NCBI GenBank assembly: GCA_964549785.1 | Contig: CAZJXA010000016.1 | Coordinates: 1 to 27,855 of the forward strand | Length of the DNA stretch: 27,855 nt | DNA from: JBEIUO01 sp964549785 | GTDB lineage: Bacteria > Planctomycetota > Phycisphaerae > Phycisphaerales > UBA1924 | Direction of reading: 5' to 3' | Part shown: piece after piece, positions 14,958 to 21,981 of the stretch | How positions within the stretch are numbered: the first letter of the stretch is position 1 | Layout of the letters: every line of letters starts with the position of its first letter | Notes under the pieces: model-generated | Seen by the model: the letters and a program-made list of their open reading frames with translations, nothing else | What the model was told of the DNA's origin: nothing | Databases searched by the model: none | Program-made: the position numbers and the translations under genes

Positions 14958-17015
14958 ATGGCTCATACCCACGCCCCGCACGCCGCCTCTACCCCCGCCG
15001 ACTCCATCTCCCGCCAGCAGGACGAGGCCATGGCCTGCTGCTCACACCACGAAGTCTCTCTTGAGCGGTGGATTGTCTTCACCCTTATCGGCGGCGTCTT
15101 GGTGCTTGCAAGCACTATTGCGAAGGTCTTCAACTTGGGCGACGGCATGGTCGCCGATCTGCCGGCCATGGTCGGGGCGATCTGCCTCGCAGCGCCCCTC
15201 CTCTGGGCGGCGTTTCAGGAAGTCAGGAATGGAACGGTCAGCAGTTCCTCGCTGGCCGCGCTCGCCATCCTTGCGGCCCTCGCCGTCGGTGAGTACGTCA
15301 CGGCCGGCTGGCTCGCCTTCATCCTCGTCGTGTTCGGCCAGATTGTCCGCCGCACCGCCAGCGGCGCCGAACGCGCCATCGCCCAGCTCGTGCAGCTGAC
15401 TCCCAACGTTGCCCGGCGCGTCGAGAACGGCCAAGAGACCGAGGTCTCACTCGCCACTATCAAGGTTGGCGACATCGTCCGCATCCGCCCCGGCGAGAAC
15501 CTCCCGGTCGACGGCCGCGTCATCACCGGGCGCACGACCATCAATCAGGCTTCACTGACCGGCGAAGCCGTGCCCGCCGAAGTCACGATCAACGATCCCG
15601 TCTACGCGGGCACCAGCAACCTTTCGGGCGGCATCGATGTCACCGTCACGCAGGTCGGTGGCGACACCACCATCGGCAAGGTGATGCAACTCATCCGCCA
15701 GGCCGAGCAATCGCGTACGCCCCGTCAGATGCTCATCGAGCAGGTCGCTCGGTTCTTCGTTCCCGTCGTCCTCTCGGTCGCCGCGGTCACATGGTTCCTC
15801 TTAGCCCGCAAGGGTGACCCCAACGCCGCCACCACGGCGGTGACCGTGCTCGTCGTCGCGTGCCCGTCGGCCCTGCTCCTCTCCAGCCCCAGCGCCATGC
15901 TCGCGGCCTTCGCCGCCGCCGCCCGTCTGGGCATCATGGTCAAGAAGCCCGACTACCTCGAGGCTGCGGGCAATGTCACCGCCGTCGTCTTCGATAAAAC
16001 CGGCACCATCACGACCGGCAAGTTCCAGGTCACCCGCCTCTCCCCGGCCGCTGGCGTCGAAGGCGCTGAACTTCTGTCCGCCGCCGCCTTCGGCGATCAA
16101 TCCAGCAACCACCCCCTCGCCCAGTCGATCATGACGACGGCCCGGGCCGCCCGCATTGTCACCGAACCCGCCGCAGAGTACGAAGAAATCCACGGCCGGG
16201 GTGTCCGCGCCAAGGGCGGCCCGGGTGAAGTGCGCATCGGCCGCGCCAGCTGGCTCATCGAACTCCAGCCCGGTATCAAGGGCGAAGTCGATGCGGTTGA
16301 GTCCCGCATCGAGGGCATGACCGGCGTCCACGTCATGAAGGACGGACGCTATCTCGGTGCCGTCGGCCTCGAAGACACCATCCGGCCCAACACCAAGGCC
16401 GTTGTCCAGCAACTCCGCGACCTGGGCGTCAAGACCGTCGCGATCTTTACCGGAGACCGCCTCAGCGTCGCGACCCGCGTCGGACAGGCCGTGGGCGTCG
16501 ACCTCATCGAGGCCGAATGCCTCCCCGAAGAAAAGCACGAACAGATCAAGGGCATGGTCCGCACCGGCTACCGCACCCTCATGGTCGGCGACGGCATCAA
16601 CGACGGCCCGTCGCTCGCTGCGGCCGACGTCGGCGTCGCCATGGGCCTTTCCGGCTCTGATATCGCCGCCAACTCGGCCGGCATCGCCCTGATGACCGAC
16701 GACCTCTCGCGCATCCCCTTCCTCATCGAACTCTCGCGCCGCACCCGCTCCATCATCAGCCAGAACATCATCGTCAGCGTGCTCATCGCCACGGTGGGCC
16801 TCGTCCTGGCCGCCATGTTCACCAGCCGCATCGGCCAGTTCGCCCTCCCGCTCGCCGCCTTCTACCACTTCGCGGGCGACATCTTCGTCATCGGTAACAG
16901 TTTCCGCCTTTTCCGCTTCGGCGAAAACTTCGCCGAGGCCGAGAAGCCTTCCGAGGCCCCCGCCCTGGTCCGACGTTCGGCGAGCGTGCGCGGGCTGTCG
17001 GTACAGCCGGCGTAA
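14958..17015 (+). CDS. P1B-type (heavy-metal) ATPase with atypical CPS motif
   Basis: A 685-residue cation pump. Standard P-type motifs are present: TGE (201-203), the phosphorylated DKTGT (D346), the metal-ATPase HP dipeptide in SSNHPLAQS (H385-P386) and VGDGINDGPSLAAADVGVAM. Hydrophobic segments fit eight helices with the first pair before the actuator domain, as in P1B pumps. The ion-site helix reads ACPSALLLSSPSA (C302-P303-S304) where most family members have CPC or SPC. The last helix region has YHFAGDIFVIGN instead of a known metal motif. No folded metal-binding domain precedes helix 1, but the tail is His/Cys-rich (HTHAPH, CCSHHE). The ion is not predictable. The ATG at 14958 excludes upstream low-complexity codons. 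Confidence 0.9.
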   Translation: MAHTHAPHAASTPADSISRQQDEAMACCSHHEVSLERWIVFTLIGGVLVLASTIAKVFNLGDGMVADLPAMVGAICLAAPLLWAAFQEVRNGTVSSSSLAALAILAALAVGEYVTAGWLAFILVVFGQIVRRTASGAERAIAQLVQLTPNVARRVENGQETEVSLATIKVGDIVRIRPGENLPVDGRVITGRTTINQASLTGEAVPAEVTINDPVYAGTSNLSGGIDVTVTQVGGDTTIGKVMQLIRQAEQSRTPRQMLIEQVARFFVPVVLSVAAVTWFLLARKGDPNAATTAVTVLVVACPSALLLSSPSAMLAAFAAAARLGIMVKKPDYLEAAGNVTAVVFDKTGTITTGKFQVTRLSPAAGVEGAELLSAAAFGDQSSNHPLAQSIMTTARAARIVTEPAAEYEEIHGRGVRAKGGPGEVRIGRASWLIELQPGIKGEVDAVESRIEGMTGVHVMKDGRYLGAVGLEDTIRPNTKAVVQQLRDLGVKTVAIFTGDRLSVATRVGQAVGVDLIEAECLPEEKHEQIKGMVRTGYRTLMVGDGINDGPSLAAADVGVAMGLSGSDIAANSAGIALMTDDLSRIPFLIELSRRTRSIISQNIIVSVLIATVGLVLAAMFTSRIGQFALPLAAFYHFAGDIFVIGNSFRLFRFGENFAEAEKPSEAPALVRRSASVRGLSVQPA

Positions 17016-17213
17016 CACGATCGGATACCCACCCAGGCGCCAAAGACCCGCCAAAAGCAGAGAGTCACAGAAGAACGAAAACGGGACGAACGTCAGAAAA
17101 GCAGAGGAAATAGGCCGCTATCGCCCTCGTTCGCCATTGGTTCGCTGATTCACTTCAGTGCGATCGGGGCGCTCCGACGCTGGCTTCGAGGCCGCGTTCT
17201 GGCGTCCTTCTGA

Positions 17214-17387
17214 TCACCGCTTCCCCACCGGCCGCCCACCCACCGTCAGTGTCGCCGATTGCCCGCGCTTCTTGCCACGAAACGGGTTCACCTTGGCCGG
17301 CAGCACGGCCCGCAAGACCACCGCGAGCGCTATCACCGCCGCGACCGTGACGACCCAGAATTGCCAGTCATGCACAGGGAACTTCAC
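17214..17387 (-). CDS. Small single-pass membrane protein (57 aa)
   Basis: A GTG at 17387 opens 57 codons to a TGA at 17214. The protein starts with VKFPVHDWQFWVVTVAAVIA, continues as one transmembrane helix (LAVVLRAVLP), has a basic cytoplasmic-type segment (AKVNPFRGKKRGQ) and ends with a short beta-like SATLTVGGRPVGKR. The inside-positive pattern suggests N-out/C-in. An in-frame stop just upstream of the GTG limits the 5' end. I recall similar 'HDWQFWVVT...LTVGG' small proteins in planctomycete genomes, with no known function. It lies between the first metal ATPase (convergent) and the assembly gap. Confidence 0.6.
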   Translation of the reverse strand: MKFPVHDWQFWVVTVAAVIALAVVLRAVLPAKVNPFRGKKRGQSATLTVGGRPVGKR

Positions 17388-17560
17388 GACTCACCATAGC
17401 ACCACACGGATTCCACGTCGTTGGTGCGAGTTCCCCAGCGTTTCAGCGAGCCCTGTCATGCGACCTGAACTTCATTTCGGCGCCTGACCGCATCCTCGAA
17501 ATCTGATCCATGAGGCCGCACCGTCGGGTTGAAACGCGGAGAGTCCGGCGGCGATGGCGG

Positions 17561-17660
17561 NNNNNNNNNNNNNNNNNNNNNNNNNNNNNNNNNNNNNNNN
17601 NNNNNNNNNNNNNNNNNNNNNNNNNNNNNNNNNNNNNNNNNNNNNNNNNNNNNNNNNNNN
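17561..17660. other. Assembly gap (100 N) in a gene-poor 343-base stretch
   Basis: Exactly 100 N, the usual placeholder for a join of unknown length. The left flank ends in CGATGGCGG and the right flank begins with the same CGATGGCGG, so the two contigs may overlap by at least 9 bases. Around it (17388-17730) no gene is seen: the frames that cross the N run are artefacts. Confidence 0.95.
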
Positions 17661-17730
17661 CGATGGCGGGAGCACCGGGCATGGTGGAACGATACGGGGG
17701 AGCGGTTCAAACGTCGCGCTCGCAGCGAGC

Positions 17731-18507
17731 CTAACGCCGGCCTTCAACGCCCGGTCGCGGGTCCAGCGCCACGTTCAGCCGTTCCCAATCAGCGAACGCG
17801 ACAAACCGCGTCGAGCCGTCTGCCGCGAGCATGTTCCCCGAGTCCGCTGCGCCGTGCCACGAGGCTTCCAGCGTGGCTTCGGCGTTGCCGTCATCGCGGG
17901 TCGCGTAGTACCACCCCGCATCGGCCGTGAGCAGCAATCTGGAGGAATCTACCTGTACCTCCGACAGAAACAGCGGCCGGTTGAGCCCATCCAGCCCGGC
18001 TAGCGTCGAATTGAGCAACATCCCGTTCGCGCGATAACTCGTGCCGAACTCGCGGAAGCACGTCTCCGAACCCAGCACGCTCGCGGCGTTCTGACCCGTG
18101 TCGCGCCCGCCCCGCCGATGAATCCCCGTGTCGCTCGGGCACCGGAACATCGCTGCGAGTTCAGAGTTCTGACCCGCGTCCGCGTTCTCGGCCAAGTACC
18201 GGTTGATCGGTCGGTCCGCCGCCAATAGCGGGCGTTCATCCGGACCGACAAACTCGGCCCCGCCGTAGGACCAATCCGGGGACTCGCCGAATTGCGGAAA
18301 CCGTTCCTTGTTGTCCTGCAGATAGGACGCCCAGCCGACGTTCATCTGCCGCAAGTTGGAAGCGCACACAGCGCGATACCCGCTGGCACGGGCGTGGATG
18401 AGCACCGGCAGGATCAGACTCACCAGCACCGCCACGACGCCGAGACTCACCATGAGTTCGAGAATCGAAAAGCCGCGCCGTGGGAATCTGGAAGTCACCA
18501 CCGACAT
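17731..18507 (-). CDS. Prepilin-type (type II secretion/pseudopilin-like) protein
   Basis: A 258-residue protein. After a short basic leader comes the prepilin peptidase site RRG-FSILELMVSLGVVAVL: cleavage is expected between G12 and F13, and the conserved Glu is at +5 (E17). The hydrophobic helix runs to LILPVLIHARA. The segment AVCASNLRQMNVGWASYLQD is typical of the large planctomycete family of prepilin-like proteins carrying an H-X9-DG motif. Here the near-equivalent is SWHGAADSGNMLAADGSTRF, with 11 residues between H and DG. The role of these proteins is unknown, and they are usually orphan genes, as here. The ATG at 18507 begins the leader. It is divergent from the second metal ATPase (142 bases between starts). 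Confidence 0.88.
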   Translation of the reverse strand: MSVVTSRFPRRGFSILELMVSLGVVAVLVSLILPVLIHARASGYRAVCASNLRQMNVGWASYLQDNKERFPQFGESPDWSYGGAEFVGPDERPLLAADRPINRYLAENADAGQNSELAAMFRCPSDTGIHRRGGRDTGQNAASVLGSETCFREFGTSYRANGMLLNSTLAGLDGLNRPLFLSEVQVDSSRLLLTADAGWYYATRDDGNAEATLEASWHGAADSGNMLAADGSTRFVAFADWERLNVALDPRPGVEGRR

Positions 18508-18649
18508 TCTAACCGATCCCGACCTGTGCCACAAGAGTCCAATAAGAAATTCGCAGACCTACCCCCGCGACCCGCCCAGGCTCGGTTCCCTTCGAGCGTT
18601 CCACAGGCGATTGGTCCGTCACCGCCGGAACTTCCCCTAGCGTTGATCC

Positions 18650-20737
18650 ATGCCCTCACCGCCCGAAGCGCCCACCCGCTTCGTCATCTTCCGCCCCAAG
18701 ACCCAGTTCACCCTCTCCCTCGTGGCTGGTGCGTTTCTCCTCGCCGGGTTTATCGTGGAGAGGCTCGGACAGCCTTGGGGCGAATGGCTGGTTTGGGCCA
18801 GCCTCGGCCTGGGGCTCATTTATGGTCTCGAAGCCGCCTGGGCCTCGCTCCGCAACCTCGTCTTTGACATCGACGTCCTCATGGCCGTCGGCGCGCTGCT
18901 CGCCGCGTACGTCGGACACCCCGAAGAAGGCGCGCTCCTGCTCTTCCTCTTTGTCTTCGCGGGTGCGCTCGAAGACCTCGCCACCCTGCGGGCGGAACGC
19001 GAGATCGCTTCACTGCACGCCCTCATGCCCGAGGGAGCGTTGGTGTGGCGTGAGAACGCATGGCAGACGGCCCCGGCTGAATCGCTGATCCCCGGAGACC
19101 GCATCAAGGTTCGTCCCGGCGAGCGCATCCCCGCCGACGCTCGCCTGCTCACCGGCACCACCAGCCTCGATCAATCCGCCATCACCGGAGAATCCATGCC
19201 GCGTGACGTCGGCCCCGGGGATGAACTCTTCGCCGGCACCATCAACACCGACGACGCCGTCGACGCCTCGGTGCTGCGCCCCGTCTCGGAATCCAGCCTC
19301 GCCAAAATCCTGAACCTGGTCACCGCCGCCCGCGAGGCCCGCCGCCCGGTGCAACGGTTCATCGACCGCATCAGCCAGCCCTACGCCCTCTCCGTTCTGT
19401 GCATCTCCACGGTCGTCGCGCTCGTGTGGTGGCTCGTCTTCCGCGTCCCTCTCATCGGAACCGCCCAATCTCCCGGGGCCCTCTACACCGCCATCACGCT
19501 GCTCATTGTCGCCTCGCCCTGCGCCATCATCATCGCCACCCCCGTCGCCACCCTCGCGGCCATCGCACGGGCCGCCCGGGCCGGCGTGCTGGTCAAAGGC
19601 GGCGAGGCCTTCGACCGACTCGCCAACGTCGGTGCCATGTGCTTCGACAAGACCGGCACCCTCACCCGCGGCCGCCCACGTCTTTATGAAGCCCACCCGG
19701 TCGCGTGGTCCGACGGCCCCAAACTCCTCGCGCTGGCCGCCGCCCTTGAGGCCGACTCCACCCACCCCATCGCGCACGCCGTCCGCGAAGCCGCTTCGGA
19801 ACGAAACCTCCCGCCCGCAACCGTCGACGACATCAACCACACCACCGCCGCCGGGCTGGAAGGACGATTTAACGGCCGCAAAGTCCGCCTCGGTCGCTAT
19901 TCGTTCGCCGAGCCCGTCATCCCCCTGTGCCTCCGCAACCGAGTGAAAGATGTCTTGGACAAGGTCCAGGACCGAGGCCACGTGGCGGTCGTCGTCGCGC
20001 TCCAAGGGACTCCAGATCCCCACCCAATTTCCGATCCCCATCCGGCCGATGGCCCCCACGTCGGTGAGGCCGCCGTCCTCATCATGGCGGACAGTGTGCG
20101 CCCCGGCGCTGAACGCCTCGTCGCCGACCTCCACGCCCTCGACATCCGGCCCGTCCGCATGCTCACCGGTGATAACGCCGTCACCGCCGCGCGGGTCGCG
20201 GAAGCCCTTCGCCTCGATGCCTTCGACGCCGACCTCCAACCCTCCGACAAGCAGCGAATCCTCGGCACCATCCGGCGCGACCTCGCACGCCAGGGCCGCA
20301 CCCATCGCGGCGTCGCCCACATCGGCGACGGCATCAACGACGCCCCGGCCCTGGCCGCCGCCGACGTCGCCATCGGCATGGGCAACATCGGCACCGCGGC
20401 CGCGCTGGAATCCTCCGACATCGTGCTCTTGGCCGACGACCTCTCCCGCATCCCTTGGGCCGTCGGTCTCGCCCGCCGCACCGCCCGCACCATCACCTTC
20501 AATCTCATCTTCGCGATGAGCATCATCGTCGTCATGGCGGTTCTCACCCTCGTTGGCTCTCGCACCGGCCACCCCATCCCGCTCTCCGTTGGCGTGCTGG
20601 CGCACGAGGGCGGCACCGTTGTCGTCGTCCTCGTCTCGCTTCTTCTCCTGCGATTTCCCGACGTCCCACGGAACACACCCGCGAACAATCCCCCGTGCCC
20701 GAACTCCCCGAGGTTGAAACCGTCCGCCGTTCGCTGA
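18650..20737 (+). CDS. P1B-4-type metal ATPase (SPC / HEGGT)
   Basis: A 695-residue pump. TGES (179-182), DKTGT (D333), the THP motif of metal ATPases (H372-P373) and IGDGINDAPALAAADVAIGM are all present. The ion-site helix carries SPC (289-291, IVASPCAIIIATP) and the final helix HEGGT (652-656). This pair defines the P1B-4 group (CoaT/CtpD/PfeT-like), which exports Co2+, Fe2+, Zn2+ or Ni2+. No N-terminal metal-binding domain is seen, as is common in that group. An unusual His/Pro-rich insertion (454-471, TPDPHPISDPHPADGPHV) interrupts the cytoplasmic ATP-binding region. The C-terminal tail after the last helix is encoded by DNA that also encodes the start of mutM. Confidence 0.93.
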   Translation: MPSPPEAPTRFVIFRPKTQFTLSLVAGAFLLAGFIVERLGQPWGEWLVWASLGLGLIYGLEAAWASLRNLVFDIDVLMAVGALLAAYVGHPEEGALLLFLFVFAGALEDLATLRAEREIASLHALMPEGALVWRENAWQTAPAESLIPGDRIKVRPGERIPADARLLTGTTSLDQSAITGESMPRDVGPGDELFAGTINTDDAVDASVLRPVSESSLAKILNLVTAAREARRPVQRFIDRISQPYALSVLCISTVVALVWWLVFRVPLIGTAQSPGALYTAITLLIVASPCAIIIATPVATLAAIARAARAGVLVKGGEAFDRLANVGAMCFDKTGTLTRGRPRLYEAHPVAWSDGPKLLALAAALEADSTHPIAHAVREAASERNLPPATVDDINHTTAAGLEGRFNGRKVRLGRYSFAEPVIPLCLRNRVKDVLDKVQDRGHVAVVVALQGTPDPHPISDPHPADGPHVGEAAVLIMADSVRPGAERLVADLHALDIRPVRMLTGDNAVTAARVAEALRLDAFDADLQPSDKQRILGTIRRDLARQGRTHRGVAHIGDGINDAPALAAADVAIGMGNIGTAAALESSDIVLLADDLSRIPWAVGLARRTARTITFNLIFAMSIIVVMAVLTLVGSRTGHPIPLSVGVLAHEGGTVVVVLVSLLLLRFPDVPRNTPANNPPCPNSPRLKPSAVR

Positions 20738-21558
20738 CCCCGCACCTCGTGGGAGAAACGATTCTCTCGGCCACGCTCTTCCGCGCCGACATCTGCGAAA
20801 CCCACGACCAGCGCCCGGCGACCGACGACACACTCCTGGCCCACGCGACCATCGCCCGCATCGACCGCAAGGGCAAGCAGCTCGCGCTCATCGCGACCGA
20901 TGGCCGAGTCCTCAACATTCACTTGGGAATGTCCGGGCAGGTGCTAATCCGCGACCAGCACCCCGAGGCGACCGAGAACCATGTGCACGCGTTGTGGACA
21001 ACTTCCGGTTCCCGGGCCGTGATGATCTTCAAAGACCCGCGCCGCTTCGGAGGCCTCTGGACCTTTCCCACCATCGACCTCCTGAACGAGCGCCGTTGGT
21101 CCCTGCTCGGTCCCGACGCCCTGGATGCCCTTCCATCCGTCTGGGCTCCAGCGCTCCGCCGCGGCGATCGTGCCGTCAAGGCGGCCTTGCTCGATCAACG
21201 GGCCGTCGCTGGCGTCGGCAACATCTACGCCGACGAAGCCCTCTTCCGGATCGGCATCCGCCCGACGACTCGGACGAAGCGGCTTTCCATCGCCGCATCG
21301 CTGCAACTCGCCACCACCGTCCGGTCCGTCCTCGCCGAATCCGTGGCGGCCCGCGGCTCGACACTCCGGGATTATCGCGATGCAGATGGTTTCCCCGGAC
21401 GTCAGCAACTAGAGCACCGCGTCTACGGCCGCTCTGGTCAAACCTGTCTCACCTGCGGTTCTCGGCTCCGCGGCGGGCAAGTGGGGCAACGCACTACGGT
21501 TTGGTGTCCTAAGTGCCAGCCCTCCCAAACGAAACATTCAGAACGTGTGAAGCTGTGA
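20695..21558 (+). CDS. mutM: Formamidopyrimidine-DNA glycosylase (Fpg/MutM)
   Basis: A 287-residue repair enzyme that removes oxidised purines such as 8-oxoguanine and nicks the abasic site. The start is a GTG at 20695, fixed by the invariant N-terminus: after Met removal Pro is the catalytic nucleophile, followed by Glu (PELPEVETVRRSL). Other landmarks are RKGKQL near 58-63, the HLGMSG loop (77-82), FKDPRRFGG (112-120), the helix-two-turn-helix VAGVGNIYADEALFRIGIRP (171-190) and the zinc finger C251/C254...C271/C274. All catalytic elements look intact. The first 43 bases overlap the end of the metal ATPase gene in another frame, suggesting co-transcription. The tail after the zinc finger is short and basic. 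Confidence 0.96.
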   Translation: MPELPEVETVRRSLTPHLVGETILSATLFRADICETHDQRPATDDTLLAHATIARIDRKGKQLALIATDGRVLNIHLGMSGQVLIRDQHPEATENHVHALWTTSGSRAVMIFKDPRRFGGLWTFPTIDLLNERRWSLLGPDALDALPSVWAPALRRGDRAVKAALLDQRAVAGVGNIYADEALFRIGIRPTTRTKRLSIAASLQLATTVRSVLAESVAARGSTLRDYRDADGFPGRQQLEHRVYGRSGQTCLTCGSRLRGGQVGQRTTVWCPKCQPSQTKHSERVKL

Positions 21559-21577
21559 GATCCGGCTCCGACCCCAG

Positions 21578-21586
21578 TTGTCCACA
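21578..21586 (+). promoter_or_regulatory. DnaA-box-like site TTGTCCACA
   Basis: One mismatch to TTATCCACA. It begins 20 bases after the mutM stop, at the left edge of the AT-rich region. Confidence 0.5.
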
Positions 21587-21640
21587 ATTTCTACCGCGGT
21601 CAAATTCAATTGAATCTGCCCTTGGGTGTCCGGAAGGGTG

Positions 21641-21660
21641 TCTTCTTCATAAGAAGAAGA
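21641..21660. repeat. Perfect 8-bp inverted repeat in the candidate origin
   Basis: TCTTCTTC, a four-base loop ATAA, and GAAGAAGA. The stem is AT-rich and has no following T-run, so a terminator role is doubtful. It could be part of the origin structure or a weak mutM terminator. Confidence 0.5.
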
Positions 21661-21763
21661 AGTAGATCAGTCGTCGTAGCAGTAAGCGTTGTCGGTTGGT
21701 GCATAAACTCCGCGAAATCATCATAAACATTTGTAAAATATCAACTTATACGATTATCTTCGG

Positions 21764-21772
21764 CGTGGATAA
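21764..21772 (-). promoter_or_regulatory. DnaA-box-like site TTATCCACG (minus strand)
   Basis: One mismatch to TTATCCACA, directly next to the most AT-rich stretch of the region (AAAATATCAACTTATACG), the layout expected of a DnaA box beside a duplex-unwinding element. Confidence 0.5.
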
Positions 21773-21981
21773 ACTGACCGCTGACCTGTCATCTCATGAC
21801 GATGAAAAACGCTTCACACTAGGTTGATCGTGCACATCCCCTATTCCGGTGTTTTAAACCCGTCCGTGAGCGTCATCCAGAGCCGGTGAATCCACACGCT
21901 TTCCACAATCGGTGACGGGCCGGGCGTAAGCGCAATATTCACAGAACGTTCGGGTCACCCGCACGCCAACGGACACCCAGA

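Larger units (their letters stand above)
21559..21981. other. Candidate chromosomal replication origin (oriC)
   Basis: A 423-base gene-free region between mutM and the 3' end of dnaA, clearly AT-richer than its surroundings (notably 21715-21760). It contains DnaA-box-like 9-mers close to TTATCCACA: TTGTCCACA (21578-21586, one mismatch) and TTATCCACG on the minus strand (21764-21772, one mismatch). Weaker two-mismatch sites are GAATCCACA (21888-21896), CTTTCCACA (21899-21907) and ATATTCACA (21935-21943). Origins often lie next to dnaA. No strand-skew calculation was possible here. Confidence 0.55.

Noticed and set aside
19010..20833. Long open frame opposite the second metal ATPase (minus strand, 607 codons)
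   Set aside because: Gly/Asp/Val-rich shadow of a clear P-type ATPase.
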